From positions 62,001-126,000 of the forward strand of contig NZ_QPJC01000013.1 of NCBI RefSeq assembly GCF_003337235.1: DNA of 64,000 nt, given 5' to 3'. The translations under genes and the position numbers were made by a program. Shown piece by piece: positions 33,171 to 43,639 of the stretch (position 1 is its first letter; each line of letters begins with the position of its first letter). This DNA comes from Halopolyspora algeriensis. GTDB lineage: Bacteria; Actinomycetota; Actinomycetes; Mycobacteriales; Pseudonocardiaceae. The notes beneath the pieces are model-generated. The model was not told the DNA's origin. It worked only from the letters and a program-made list of their open reading frames with translations, and ran no database searches.

Positions 33171-33370
33171 GGGTCCTCCCGGGAACAACGGTGCCGTGAC
33201 GCGGCGCCACGCGAACACCCGGTGAAGCATGAGCACCGGGTGACGGCCGATGACGTCGTTGTTGAGAATACCCAACATTCTGCCCGGTAAATCTCTCCTC
33301 GCTCCGCCCTCGAGCGCGGCCGTGGCCGTGCGTACCGGGTCGAGCGGAGTTCGGGTGGCAGGATGGGCTC

Positions 33371-34582
33371 ATGTCTCTGGTCGATGTGCAACGAGTCCGC
33401 GCGGCCGGTGAGCGATTGGCCGGGGTCGTGCGCCGAACACCGCTGGAACATTCCCGGGTGCTCGGTGAGCAGTGCGGTGGCGCAGTCCACTTGAAATGCG
33501 AGAATCTTCAGCGCACCGGCTCGTTCAAGTTACGCGGCGCCTATGTGCGGCTGTCCGGGCTGAGCGCCGAACAACGTGCGGCCGGGGTGGTTGCCGCCAG
33601 TGCGGGGAACCACGCGCAGGGGGTCGCGCTGGCAGCCACCCTGCTCGGTATTCACTCGACCGTGTTCATGCCCGAGCAGGTGCCGCTGCCCAAGTTGGCC
33701 GCCACGCAGTCGTACGGTGCCGAGGTCCTGCTGCGGGGATCGGCGTTGGAGGAAACGCTCGGTGCGGCGCGCGAGTACGCCGAGCGCACCGGTGCGGAGT
33801 TCATCCACCCTTTCGACCACGATGACATCATCGCAGGGCAGGCCACTGTCGGGGTGGAAATCCTGGAGCAGTTGCCCGAAGTGCGCACGATTGTGGTGGC
33901 AGCGGGCGGGGGCGGTCTGGTCGGTGGCATCGCGGCGGCGGTCAAAGCGCTGCGACCGGAGGTGCGGGTGATCGCGGTTCAGGCCGAGCAGGCCGCCGCA
34001 TGGCCCGGCTCGCTCGCGGCGGGCAAGCCTGTCCGGATCACCGGTACGCAGACGATGGCCGACGGTATCGCCGTCGCCGAGCCCGGGCCGGTGACGTATG
34101 CACACGTGTCCGAACTCGTCGACGATGTGATCACCGTCAGCGAGGAATCGCTGTCGCAAGCGTTGCTCCTGTGCTTGGAGCGCGCCAAACTCGTGGTCGA
34201 GCCCGCCGGCGGTGCCGCTGTCGCCGGGCTGCTCGAACATCCGGAACGGCTCACCGGGCCGAGCGTCGCGGTGCTGTCCGGGGGCAACATCGATCCGTTG
34301 CTGTTGCTCCAGGTGATTCGGCACGGTATGACCTCGGCCGGTCGCTACCTGTCGCTGTGGGTGCGGTTGCCGGATCAGCCGGGAGCGCTGGCCGCCTTGC
34401 TGGCCGAGATCGGCGGGCTTTCGGCCAATGTCGTCGACGTCGAGCACTCGCGTATCTCCGGTGCTCTGGGGATCGGCGAGGTCGAGGTCGAGATCAGTCT
34501 GGAGACGCGCGGCCCCGAGCACCGTGAGCATGTCGTCACGCAGCTCGAGGCCGCCGGCTTCACCGTCGTCGCCAAACGCTGA
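33371..34582 (+). CDS. ilvA: Threonine ammonia-lyase with C-terminal ACT domain
   Basis: A 403-residue PLP enzyme converting threonine to 2-oxobutanoate and ammonia. Lys53 in GSFKLRGAY binds PLP, SAGNHAQGVA and AGGGGLVGG contact substrate and phosphate. The C-terminal 75 residues (LWVRLPDQPGALAALLAEIG) form a single ACT domain, the short form also called TdcB-like; whether it supplies isoleucine synthesis or catabolism is uncertain. The ATG at 33371 has no Shine-Dalgarno; a leaderless start is possible. This gene and the next two loci are absent from the equivalent M. tuberculosis block as I recall it. Confidence 0.88.
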   Translation: MSLVDVQRVRAAGERLAGVVRRTPLEHSRVLGEQCGGAVHLKCENLQRTGSFKLRGAYVRLSGLSAEQRAAGVVAASAGNHAQGVALAATLLGIHSTVFMPEQVPLPKLAATQSYGAEVLLRGSALEETLGAAREYAERTGAEFIHPFDHDDIIAGQATVGVEILEQLPEVRTIVVAAGGGGLVGGIAAAVKALRPEVRVIAVQAEQAAAWPGSLAAGKPVRITGTQTMADGIAVAEPGPVTYAHVSELVDDVITVSEESLSQALLLCLERAKLVVEPAGGAAVAGLLEHPERLTGPSVAVLSGGNIDPLLLLQVIRHGMTSAGRYLSLWVRLPDQPGALAALLAEIGGLSANVVDVEHSRISGALGIGEVEVEISLETRGPEHREHVVTQLEAAGFTVVAKR

Positions 34583-34807
34583 AGGGGCAACGGTTCTCCT
34601 TTGACTTGTACTTTTTCCTCTTTCGCTTGTTTTTCTTCGCGCGGGTGGCCAGCCCGGGCAAGGTGACCACCTCCGGCGCCTCAGGTGGATGCATTGCAAG
34701 GCAGGGTCTCTCGCCGCGTATCGACATACTCAAGAGAGGCCCAACGCCGCAAGGCGCCATCTGAGGCGTCGGTTCGGTGACCACCTACTCAGATGGCGAT
34801 CCCATCC
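34583..34807. other. Gap with T-rich tract and long inverted repeat
   Basis: Bases 34593-34645 are pyrimidine-rich with several T runs, unusual for this genome. The motif GGTGACCACCT occurs twice (34662-34672, 34776-34786), and CGCCATCTGAG (34755-34765) is perfectly complementary to CTCAGATGGCG (34788-34798), the second motif lying in its loop. It separates convergent ilvA and hppD, so it probably contains their terminators. The lysine-rich minus ORF here looks fortuitous. Confidence 0.45.
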
Positions 34808-36164
<1,357 letters not shown>

Positions 36165-36196
36165 GATCCGAGCACTCCGGGACGGAAAGGTGCGGT

Positions 36197-36694
36197 ATGG
36201 CAGGCGCGGGCGAGGATGCCTTGGACGGACTGGATGCCCGGTTGCTGCTGTTGCTGTCCGATGAACCACGGCTGGGGGTGCTGGAGTGCTCGCGGCGGCT
36301 CGGTGTGGCGCGCGGCACGGTACAGGCACGCATGGATCGTATGGCCCGCCGCGGGATCCTGCGGGGATTCCCACCCGAGCTGGACCTGGCGGCGATGGGT
36401 TACGGCCTGACGGCTTTCGCCGTGCTGGAGATCTCGCAGGGGCAGCGTGCCGCGGTCTCCGAGCGGCTCGCGGCGATCGACGAAGTGTGCGAGGTGCACG
36501 CGACGACCGGGCAGGGGGATCTCTTCGTGCGCATGGTGGCCCGGTCGAACGCGGACCTGCAGCGGGTGATCGACACGGTGGTCGCCGTGCCCGAAGTGCG
36601 ACGGACCTCGACCTCGATAGCGCTGTCCACGCCCGTGGCGCCGCGGGTGCGGCCCTTGCTGGAGCGATTGGCTGCGGAGTCGGCACCCGAGTGA
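36197..36694 (+). CDS. Lrp/AsnC family regulator
   Basis: A 165-residue regulator with an N-terminal HTH (LLLLLSDEPRLGVLECSRRL, then GVARGTVQARMDRM) and a C-terminal RAM/ACT-like ligand domain (FAVLEISQGQRAAVSERLAA, VHATTGQGDLFVRMVARS). Divergence from hppD suggests it controls tyrosine catabolism, probably sensing an aromatic amino acid; such a regulator next to hppD is common in actinobacteria. The ATG at 36197 follows GGAAAGG. It converges on greA across a terminator. Confidence 0.85.
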   Translation: MAGAGEDALDGLDARLLLLLSDEPRLGVLECSRRLGVARGTVQARMDRMARRGILRGFPPELDLAAMGYGLTAFAVLEISQGQRAAVSERLAAIDEVCEVHATTGQGDLFVRMVARSNADLQRVIDTVVAVPEVRRTSTSIALSTPVAPRVRPLLERLAAESAPE

Positions 36695-36712
36695 GAGGGG
36701 CCGGGTGAATGC

Positions 36713-36752
36713 ACTTCGGCCGGGCCCGAGCGCACTCGAACCCGGCCGAAGT
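36713..36752. terminator. Bidirectional terminator between the Lrp-type gene and greA
   Basis: A perfect 12-bp stem ACTTCGGCCGGG/CCCGGCCGAAGT (36713-36724 with 36741-36752), 18 bp after the regulator's stop and 12 bp from the greA stop. Confidence 0.8.
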
Positions 36753-36764
36753 ACCGAGTTTGCC

Positions 36765-37253
36765 TCAGCCCGTGAAAGGTTCGGCCTTGATCAGGGTCAC
36801 CTGCATCGTGCCCCCGTTGGGCAGGTCGTACTCCACGGTCTCGCCCTCCTCGGCGTCCAGCAACGCCTGTCCCAGGGGAGAGCTCGGGGAGTACACCTCG
36901 AGCTCGCCGTGGGCGCCTTCCTCCCGGTTGGCCAGCAGGAACTGCTCGTGTTCGTCCTCACCGTCGTAACGGACGGTCAGCACCGATCCGGGGCGCGCGA
37001 CTCCCGACTCCGTGGGCACATCGCCGACCTTGGCCGTGCGCAGGAGTTCCTGAATCTGACGGATGCGGGACTCCATCTGTCCCTGTTCCTCGCGCGCCGC
37101 GTGGTAACCGCCGTTCTCCTTGAGGTCGCCTTCCTCCCGCGCCTCGTTGATCTTCTGGGCGATCACCGGGCGGTCGGCCACGAGCGCATCGAGCTCGTTC
37201 TTGAGCCGATCGTAAGCATCCTGCGTCAGCCAGGTCGCCTGCATCTCGCTCAC
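36765..37253 (-). CDS. greA: Transcription elongation factor GreA
   Basis: A 162-residue factor that rescues backtracked RNA polymerase by stimulating transcript cleavage. The N-terminal coiled coil carries the acidic tip in [20 protein letters not shown], where the Asp and Glu act at the polymerase active centre; the C-terminal FKBP-like domain has [13 protein letters not shown]. The GTG at 37251-37253 gives the same N-terminal spacing as mycobacterial GreA and has GAGGAG upstream. It lies 178 bp after DUF4307 on the same strand, with a hairpin in between. Confidence 0.93.
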   Translation of the reverse strand: MSEMQATWLTQDAYDRLKNELDALVADRPVIAQKINEAREEGDLKENGGYHAAREEQGQMESRIRQIQELLRTAKVGDVPTESGVARPGSVLTVRYDGEDEHEQFLLANREEGAHGELEVYSPSSPLGQALLDAEEGETVEYDLPNGGTMQVTLIKAEPFTG

Positions 37254-37336
37254 GGTCACCACTCCTCGTCGACGACGGCTCCGCGCTCCGCGGGCCGGAA
37301 CCTCCCGAACCTGGAAAGGCACGGATATGGAAAAAC

Positions 37337-37389
37337 ACGGCCCGTGCTGGGGCCGTGCTGTCTCCGACGATAACACGGCCACGGGCCGT
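37337..37389 (-). terminator. Nested hairpin between the DUF4307 gene and greA
   Basis: ACGGCCCGTG (37337-37346) pairs with CACGGGCCGT (37380-37389) and, nested inside, GGCCGTG (37351-37357) with CACGGCC (37374-37380). It lies downstream of the DUF4307 gene and upstream of greA, so it probably separates the two transcripts. Confidence 0.6.
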
Positions 37390-37431
37390 TGGGGGTGAAT
37401 TTTCCCAGTTGCAGTGGTTGTCCGGCGTTCT

Positions 37432-37869
37432 TCACCCACTTGGACGCGTCGGGGTGGACAGATATTCCGGGACGGTGTAAGAGCAGCCGTGGACGTTGCC
37501 GGACACCGGAGGTGCGGAGGTGGTCACGACCGTGACCGGATGGGCCGTGCCCTCGGAGGGCGGCACCAGAATTTCCTTGCGGCCGGTCTCCGTGCCGTCC
37601 AGTGATCTGGCGCGTACGACACACACCGCGGGACGCTGCGGAAAGTCCCGGCGCACCTCGAGGGTGATCCGCAACGAGTTGTCGTCGAGGGCCTGGTAGG
37701 TGAGCCGGTTGGCCTCGATCGGCGCGCTGCCCAGGTTGCTGTAGGCCACGAGCGCGACGCCCACCGACACGACGAGCGCGACGGCGCTCAGGGACCACCG
37801 CAGCAGGCGGTTCGAGCGCTTGCGAGCGCGCGAGCCGTACCGCCCTTCCGGGAGCTGCGGGTCTGCCAC
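37432..37869 (-). CDS. DUF4307 membrane protein
   Basis: A 145-residue protein with a basic N-terminus ([15 protein letters not shown]), one membrane helix ([19 protein letters not shown]) and an extracytoplasmic domain of about 90 residues ([29 protein letters not shown]) with two Cys. This matches the actinobacterial DUF4307 family (Rv1081c), always found near mca and greA; function unknown. The GTG at 37867-37869 is the start, following AAAGG. Divergent from mca. Confidence 0.8.
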   Translation of the reverse strand: MADPQLPEGRYGSRARKRSNRLLRWSLSAVALVVSVGVALVAYSNLGSAPIEANRLTYQALDDNSLRITLEVRRDFPQRPAVCVVRARSLDGTETGRKEILVPPSEGTAHPVTVVTTSAPPVSGNVHGCSYTVPEYLSTPTRPSG

Positions 37870-38129
37870 GTGTCCGGAACCTTTCGGATCTCGCCGTGTG
37901 CGTCGGTGCCCCACGCGGGGATTTCCTGTTACGGATCTTCCCGGAATCCGCCGCGAGGATCCGCCGCTGCCTGCCCGGTGCGCTGCCGGGAACGAGCAAC
38001 CCCTGCCGACGCGAGTGTCGGACCCGCGGGAACAATGGAGGAAGACTTCCACGTTGAGTATCCCCGGAGTGCTCCGGTCACTGTCAGCGGGGGCCGGTGG
38101 TGAGGCGAAACAGGAGGGATTACCGGGCG

Positions 38130-39014
38130 ATGGCCGAGAAGCTGCGTCTGATGACCGTGCATGCGCATCCGGACGACGAGTCCAGCAAGGGTGCCGCCAC
38201 AACCGCGCGCTACGTGGCCGAGGGGCACGATGTGATGATCGTCACCTGCACCGGGGGTGAGGCCGGCAGCATTCTCAATCCGGCCATGGAACGGCCCGAT
38301 GTGCTCGAGAACATGCCCGAGATCCGCCGCGAGGAGATGGCCCGCGCAGCGGAGATCCTCGGGGTGCAACACCGCTGGCTGGGATTCGTCGACTCCGGGT
38401 TGCCGGAAGGCGATCCGCCGCCGCCACTGCCCGAAGGGTGCTTCGCCCTGGAGCCGCTGGAAAACATCACTCCCGAGTTGGTCACGGTGATCCGCGAGTT
38501 CCGGCCGCACGTTCTCGTCACCTATGACGAGAACGGGGGATACCCGCACCCGGACCACGTGCGCTGCCACGAGGTGTCGATGGCGGCGTTCGACGCCGCG
38601 GGTGATCCGGAGCTGTACCCGGAGAGCGGAGAACCGTGGCAGCCGCTGAAGCTGTACTACTCCCACGGCTTCTCCCGTAAGCGCATGCAGCTTTTTCACG
38701 ACGCGCTGCTCGAACGTGGACTCGAATCCCCGTATCATGAGTGGTTGCAGAAGTGGGACGCCGCCGCCCGCCCGGATCCACACGACCGGGTGACCACGCG
38801 GGTCGAGTGCAGCGAATACTTCGAGGTACGCGACGATGCGCTCCGCGCGCACGCCACGCAGATCGATCCGAACAGCCGCTGGTTCGCGACTCCGCTGGAT
38901 ATCCAGCGTGCGGTGTGGCCGACCGAGGACTACGAACTCGTCCGTTCACTGGTGGACACCACGTTGCCGGAGGACGACCTGTTCGCCGGAGTACAGGAGA
39001 GAGTGGGCGCTTGA
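38130..39014 (+). CDS. mca: Mycothiol S-conjugate amidase
   Basis: A 294-residue LmbE/PIG-L family zinc amidase that cleaves mycothiol-toxin conjugates to a mercapturic acid and GlcN-Ins. The zinc site is [14 protein letters not shown] (AHPDDE, residues 11-16) plus the His in [15 protein letters not shown] near residue 145. Related MshB deacetylates the mycothiol precursor; the length and the [13 protein letters not shown] region favour Mca. The ATG at 38130 has CAGGAGGG at 38111-38118. It overlaps the following small gene by 4 bp. Supports a mycothiol-using actinomycete. Confidence 0.9.
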   Translation: MAEKLRLMTVHAHPDDESSKGAATTARYVAEGHDVMIVTCTGGEAGSILNPAMERPDVLENMPEIRREEMARAAEILGVQHRWLGFVDSGLPEGDPPPPLPEGCFALEPLENITPELVTVIREFRPHVLVTYDENGGYPHPDHVRCHEVSMAAFDAAGDPELYPESGEPWQPLKLYYSHGFSRKRMQLFHDALLERGLESPYHEWLQKWDAAARPDPHDRVTTRVECSEYFEVRDDALRAHATQIDPNSRWFATPLDIQRAVWPTEDYELVRSLVDTTLPEDDLFAGVQERVGA

Positions 39015-39421
39015 GCGGCATCGAGACACTGAGTGGCATCGAGACACTGGCCACCGTCCTGGCGCAGCCGGACTTCCCGGGGGGCGAGCCTTCCGGAGGA
39101 CAGGGCGAGGGATTCGGCAAGTCCACACCGCTGGGCTTGTTCCTGCTGCTCGCCCTGTTCATCGCCGTGGCGTTCCTGGCCCGCTCCATGACCACGCATC
39201 TCAAGCGGGTGCCGACCCGGTTCGACCAGGACAGGGCCGCTGCGGCGGCACCGGCGCGGGTCAAGCGTGCCGAAGCGGCCAGGGCCGCACAGGCCGCGGA
39301 GAACGCCGAGCAGGGCGAGGGTTCCGAGGACAACGCTGCAGGTGAGGACGATGCGGCCGCAGCCGAGGGGGACGGGTCCGATCCGGTGAGCCGGCCCGGC
39401 GGTGGGCAGGAGACCACCTGA
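39011..39421 (+). CDS. Small membrane protein after mca (Rv1083-like)
   Basis: A 136-residue protein with one membrane helix ([19 protein letters not shown]), a short basic loop and a long Ala/Glu-rich acidic tail. The TTG start at 39011 overlaps the mca stop (TTGA). The first 12 residues are a duplication (SGIETL twice) from an 18-bp tandem repeat with one mismatch, so the true N-terminus may be the second copy. In M. tuberculosis a similar small membrane protein (Rv1083) follows mca. Function unknown. Confidence 0.7.
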   Translation: MSGIETLSGIETLATVLAQPDFPGGEPSGGQGEGFGKSTPLGLFLLLALFIAVAFLARSMTTHLKRVPTRFDQDRAAAAAPARVKRAEAARAAQAAENAEQGEGSEDNAAGEDDAAAAEGDGSDPVSRPGGGQETT

Positions 39422-39500
39422 GGTCTCGGCCGGTCCCCACCCGGCTCCTCGGGCAGCCCTCGCCACGGTGCTCCGACTCCTGCTCGAGGAGCACACCTGT

Positions 39501-42131
39501 TCACAGGCGGGGGTCGACGGCGGCGGATTCGAGGGCGAGGACGGCGAAGACGCATTCGTGGAGACGCCAGAGCGGTTCACCCTCGGCCAGGCGGTCGAGG
39601 GCTTCCAGCCCCAGGGCGTGCTCGCGCAGCGCCAGGGAGCGTTTCCGGCCGAGTTGACGCTGCCGGAGCCGGTCGAGATGGCGGGGCTCGGTGTATTCGG
39701 GCCCGTAGACCAGCCGCAGGTACTCCCGTCCGCGTACCTTGACGCCGGGCTGCACGAGTCCTTTCCGCCCGCGCACACGGTTGGTGCGGGGTTTGACCAC
39801 CATGCCCTCACCGCCGGCGGTGGTGAGTTCCTCCCACCACCGGGTGGCGGCGGCTGTGGATGCGGTGTCCTCGGTGTCGACGATGCGACGGCGGGTGGTG
39901 GTGAAGGTCTCCGGCGCGGCCTCGGCGAGCCGGTCGGCCACCGACAGGTGCCAGTCGTGGTCGACGTCGTGGTAGCTGCGGCCCTCGGTGGCCAGCATCT
40001 GGAAGGGGGCGAGCCGGATGCCCTCGAGTCCTTCGGTGGGCCGGCAGTACTGCTGGTAGGCCGCACGGAACCGCTCGACGTCGGCATACCGCTTCTCGGT
40101 GCGAGCGGCCAGTTCACCGACGTCCAGCCCGCGCGCTCGGGCCTGCCGCAACGCGCTGGTCGCGCTGCTCAGGGCCGACTCGGCGGCGGCGCCGGTACCG
40201 GCGTACCGGTCGCGGATGAGCTCACCGGCTTTGGCGTTCCACGGCAGGAGCTCGGTGTCGAGCAGCAGCCAGTCGCTGTCCAGCTCCTCCCACAGGTTCA
40301 GTTCGGTCACCGCCGCGTGCACGTTCTCCAGCAGGGCGGCGGTCAGTTCGGGCCCGAAGAACGACCGCCCGGTCCTGGTGTGCACCGCACCGCGAATCGC
40401 CTCGTGCGGGTCGAAGCCGAATCTGTTCGCGGCGGTGCCTGCATCCCGGCAGAGCAGCACGACAGCGCGTGAGCCCATGTGCTTTTCCTGGCAGATCAGC
40501 TCCGTCACGCCCCAGCGCCGGTAGTCGGCGAACGCCCGTTCCGGATGCTCCAGCAGGTCACCGCTGTTCGCAGTGCTGCACGGCGGCATGGTCGGCGGCA
40601 GGTACAGCAGGCGGCGCGGATCGAGGGCGAACCGGCTCATCACCTCCAGAGCGGCAGCCGACTGCTCGGCCTCGGCGGTGATTCGCCCGTGGTGGCGGGT
40701 CCGCAGGATGCGGCGTCCCGTCACGTCGCCGAGATCGAGCGTGCCGGGTTCGCGCCTCGGTGTCTGTCCGGATGTCTCGGTGTGTGCATCGCCGGGTGAG
40801 GGGTCGCCGGCTGCGGAGGAACCGGCGGCAGGGGAACCGGCGGTCCGCGCCGGTCGGACGGGCTCGCTCCAGACCTGCTGCGCGGGCATCGAGACCACCT
40901 CGTGCTCCGGGTAGCGCAGGGCGGTCAGCCTGCCTCCGAACACGCAGCCCGTGTCCAGGCACATCGTCCTGTTGATCCACTCGGGCTCGGGCACCGGCGT
41001 GTGCCCGTACAGCACGACCGCCTTCCCCCGGTAGTCCTGAGCCCACGGATACCGCACCGGCAGGCCGAACTCGTCGGTTTCACCGGTCGTATCACCGTAG
41101 AGCGCGAAGCTGCGCACGCGCCCGGAGGCGCGACCGTGGTAGCGCTCGGGCAGTCCGGCGTGGGCCACCACCAGGTTGCCGTGGTCGAGCACATAGTGCG
41201 CCACGAGGCCGTCACAGAACTCCTGTGCCCGCCGCTGGAACTCCTCGTCCTCGCCGGAGAGCTGTTCCAACGACTCCGCCAGGCCGTGCGAGACCGTGAC
41301 CTTGCGGCCACGCAGTGCTTTGACCAGCTTGTTCTCGTGATTTCCCGCCACGGCCAGCGCGTTGCCGGAGGCGACCATGCCCATGGCCAGCCGGAGCACG
41401 CCCGGTGTGTCGGGTCCGCGATCGACGAGGTCGCCCAGCAGCAGCGCCCGACGCCCCTCGGGATGTTCGGCGTCGATCGCCCGCCCCGCCTCGTCGCGGT
41501 GCAGCCGGTAACCGAGTTGGCCCAGCAATGTTTCCAGCTCGCTGCGGCAGCCGTGGACATCGCCGATGACGTCGAACGGGCCGGTCTCTGCGCGCCGGTC
41601 GTTGAACAGCCGGTCCCACCGGATTTCGGCGGTGTGCACCTCGGACTCGTCCCGCAGCACGTGCACCCGCCGGAACCCTTCGCGCTGCAAGGACTTCAGC
41701 GACCGATGCAGGTCCTTGCGCTGCCGCCGGACGACCTCCGCGCCGAACGTCCGGTCGGTACGGCCCGCGTTGCGCCGAATGCACACCGACTCCGGCGGGT
41801 CGAGCACGATCGCGACCGGAAGCACGTCGTGCTCGCGCGCCAGCCGGATCAGCGCGTCCCTGCCGTGCTTGTGCACGTTCGTGGCGTCGACGACGGTGAC
41901 CAGTCCGGCGGCGAGCCGTTTGCCCGCGATGTAGTGCAGGACGTCGAAGGCGTCGTCGGTGGCGTTCTGGTCGTTCTCGTCGTCGGAGACCATGCCCCGG
42001 CAGCGGTCGCTGGAGAGCACCTGCGTTGCGCGGAAGTGCTCGGCGGCGAAGGTGGACTTGCCCGAACCCGACGCCCCGATCAGCACCACCAGCGACAGGT
42101 CCGGCAGATCGAGGATGCGGTTGTCGTTCAT
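39501..42131 (-). CDS. pnkp: Polynucleotide kinase-phosphatase-ligase (bacterial Pnkp)
   Basis: An 876-residue three-domain RNA repair enzyme. The N-terminal kinase (about 1-170) has the P-loop GASGSGKST at residues 19-27. The middle metallophosphatase (about 175-460) has GDVHG, GDLVDRGPD and GNHENK. The C-terminal ligase/adenylyltransferase (about 490-876) has the nucleophilic Lys in CQEKHMGSRAV. It heals broken RNA ends (5'-OH phosphorylation, 2',3'-phosphate removal) and, activated by Hen1, seals them. The ATG at 42129-42131 overlaps the hen1 stop by 4 bp, so the pair is one operon. The residues about 430-480 between phosphatase and ligase are a low-complexity linker. Confidence 0.92.
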   Translation of the reverse strand: MNDNRILDLPDLSLVVLIGASGSGKSTFAAEHFRATQVLSSDRCRGMVSDDENDQNATDDAFDVLHYIAGKRLAAGLVTVVDATNVHKHGRDALIRLAREHDVLPVAIVLDPPESVCIRRNAGRTDRTFGAEVVRRQRKDLHRSLKSLQREGFRRVHVLRDESEVHTAEIRWDRLFNDRRAETGPFDVIGDVHGCRSELETLLGQLGYRLHRDEAGRAIDAEHPEGRRALLLGDLVDRGPDTPGVLRLAMGMVASGNALAVAGNHENKLVKALRGRKVTVSHGLAESLEQLSGEDEEFQRRAQEFCDGLVAHYVLDHGNLVVAHAGLPERYHGRASGRVRSFALYGDTTGETDEFGLPVRYPWAQDYRGKAVVLYGHTPVPEPEWINRTMCLDTGCVFGGRLTALRYPEHEVVSMPAQQVWSEPVRPARTAGSPAAGSSAAGDPSPGDAHTETSGQTPRREPGTLDLGDVTGRRILRTRHHGRITAEAEQSAAALEVMSRFALDPRRLLYLPPTMPPCSTANSGDLLEHPERAFADYRRWGVTELICQEKHMGSRAVVLLCRDAGTAANRFGFDPHEAIRGAVHTRTGRSFFGPELTAALLENVHAAVTELNLWEELDSDWLLLDTELLPWNAKAGELIRDRYAGTGAAAESALSSATSALRQARARGLDVGELAARTEKRYADVERFRAAYQQYCRPTEGLEGIRLAPFQMLATEGRSYHDVDHDWHLSVADRLAEAAPETFTTTRRRIVDTEDTASTAAATRWWEELTTAGGEGMVVKPRTNRVRGRKGLVQPGVKVRGREYLRLVYGPEYTEPRHLDRLRQRQLGRKRSLALREHALGLEALDRLAEGEPLWRLHECVFAVLALESAAVDPRL

Positions 42132-43528
42132 GATCGGGCGTCCTCGCTGTTCGCATCGGTACGGGCGGACTCGGCACGGGTGAACACCGCCAGCTGGGTC
42201 GGGTGGCCGAGTTCGGGATCGTGTTCGCCGACGCCGTCGAGCTCCGGCACATAGCCGAACCGTTCCGCGACTCGCTCGACCCATGCCGCGAACTGTGCAC
42301 GGTCCCACTCGAACCGGTGGTCCGGATGCCGGTAAGCACCTGCCGCCAGATTCGGGTACCGGACGTTGTACTCCGCGTTGGGGGTGGTGACCAGCACCGT
42401 TTCCGGGCGGGCGTGGCCGAACACGGCATGTTCCATCGCGGGCAGACGCGCGAGATCGAGGTGTTCGACGACCTCCATGAGCACCGCCGCGTCGTGCCCG
42501 ATCAGGGTGGAGTCGGTGTAGGTCAGGGCCGACTGGCGAAGCCGCACGCACCGACGTTTGCGTTCGGGCATCCGCTCCAGTCCGAGCTTGCGCTCGGCGG
42601 CGCCGAGACCGCCCGTGGACACGTCGACGCCGAGGATTTCGGTGAACGCCGGATCCTCGAGCAGATCACCCACCAAGCGGCCGTCCCCGCACCCGAGATC
42701 GACCACGCTGCGCGCCCCTGCTGCCCGGAGACGTTCCAGGACGGCCGATCGGCGCTGCGCTGCCAGCGGCCGGCCGGAGTCCTGGTGTGGTTCGGGCCCG
42801 GAATCGGGATCGGCCAGTTGCGCGAGCGCACTGTCGACCAGGGTGCGTGCGTGGGCGAGGTAGCGACGGCTGATCAGCTCCCGTTCGGGGTGCGAGACCA
42901 ACCAGTCACCTCCGGCCCGCAGCAGCTTGTCGACCTCCTCCTCGGCGACCCAGTAGTGTTTCGCGTCGTCCAGCACCGGCAGGAGGACGTAGAGCTGGTT
43001 GAGTGCCTCGGCCAGCGGTAGGTCTCCGCTCAGGTTCAGCTCGACGCAATCGACCCGTCCCCACTCCGGATCGGTCAGGGGTCGAGTTTCGACGTGCCAG
43101 CCGAGGGGGGCGAACAGCCGCTCCGGCAGTTCCGGATCGCCCCCGTCGGGCACGGCGGGCAGGTGGATGCGCAACGGGATCGGCTGTCGCACCAGCTCCG
43201 GGCGTGCGTCACAGCGACCGTTCAGTGCCGTCCGGAACACCTTGCCCAGCGCCACGGCCAGCAACGAGGAGGCGACATAGGGCCGATCGTTGACGTAGGC
43301 ACCGAGGGCCCAACCGCTCGAGCGGCGGGCGTGTCGGGCGAGATCGATCGGGTCGATCTCGAGCAGGAGCGCCGCCGTGCACTCCGCGGCATCGGCACGT
43401 GGATAGAAAACATGCGCCGTACCGGCCGTGACCTCGAAGCACTGGAGTCGTTCGGGATGTTTGTGCAGCAGGAATCCGAGGTCGGTCGCGGGAAGCGATC
43501 CCAGGGTGGTGCTCAGTGTCAACAGCAC
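42128..43528 (-). CDS. hen1: RNA 3'-terminal 2'-O-methyltransferase Hen1
   Basis: A 466-residue bacterial Hen1. The start region LLTLSTT...[16 protein letters not shown] and [20 protein letters not shown] belong to the N-terminal half, which activates Pnkp ligation. The C-terminal methyltransferase has [19 protein letters not shown] (SAM motif) and the metal-binding [12 protein letters not shown] plus the later His in [10 protein letters not shown]. It methylates the 2'-OH at the break before sealing, protecting repaired RNA from recutting at the same site. The GTG at 43526-43528 matches the family N-terminus; the open frame further upstream is Cys/Arg-rich noise. Divergent from the YyaL-like gene. 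Confidence 0.92.
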   Translation of the reverse strand: MLLTLSTTLGSLPATDLGFLLHKHPERLQCFEVTAGTAHVFYPRADAAECTAALLLEIDPIDLARHARRSSGWALGAYVNDRPYVASSLLAVALGKVFRTALNGRCDARPELVRQPIPLRIHLPAVPDGGDPELPERLFAPLGWHVETRPLTDPEWGRVDCVELNLSGDLPLAEALNQLYVLLPVLDDAKHYWVAEEEVDKLLRAGGDWLVSHPERELISRRYLAHARTLVDSALAQLADPDSGPEPHQDSGRPLAAQRRSAVLERLRAAGARSVVDLGCGDGRLVGDLLEDPAFTEILGVDVSTGGLGAAERKLGLERMPERKRRCVRLRQSALTYTDSTLIGHDAAVLMEVVEHLDLARLPAMEHAVFGHARPETVLVTTPNAEYNVRYPNLAAGAYRHPDHRFEWDRAQFAAWVERVAERFGYVPELDGVGEHDPELGHPTQLAVFTRAESARTDANSEDARS

Positions 43529-43639
43529 GGCGACCAGGATGCCTCGAATGGTCCACCGGACGCAGCCGGTTTCCCGCATCCGCTCGTGGTCGGGCACTCG
43601 GCAGGACGTGGCGCAGGCCGGAGTGGGACGCTTGTGGGT

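Noticed and set aside
34560-34784. Lysine-rich minus ORF after ilvA
   Set aside because: The Lys run comes from the T-rich tract; no ribosome site and it overlaps the ilvA end.
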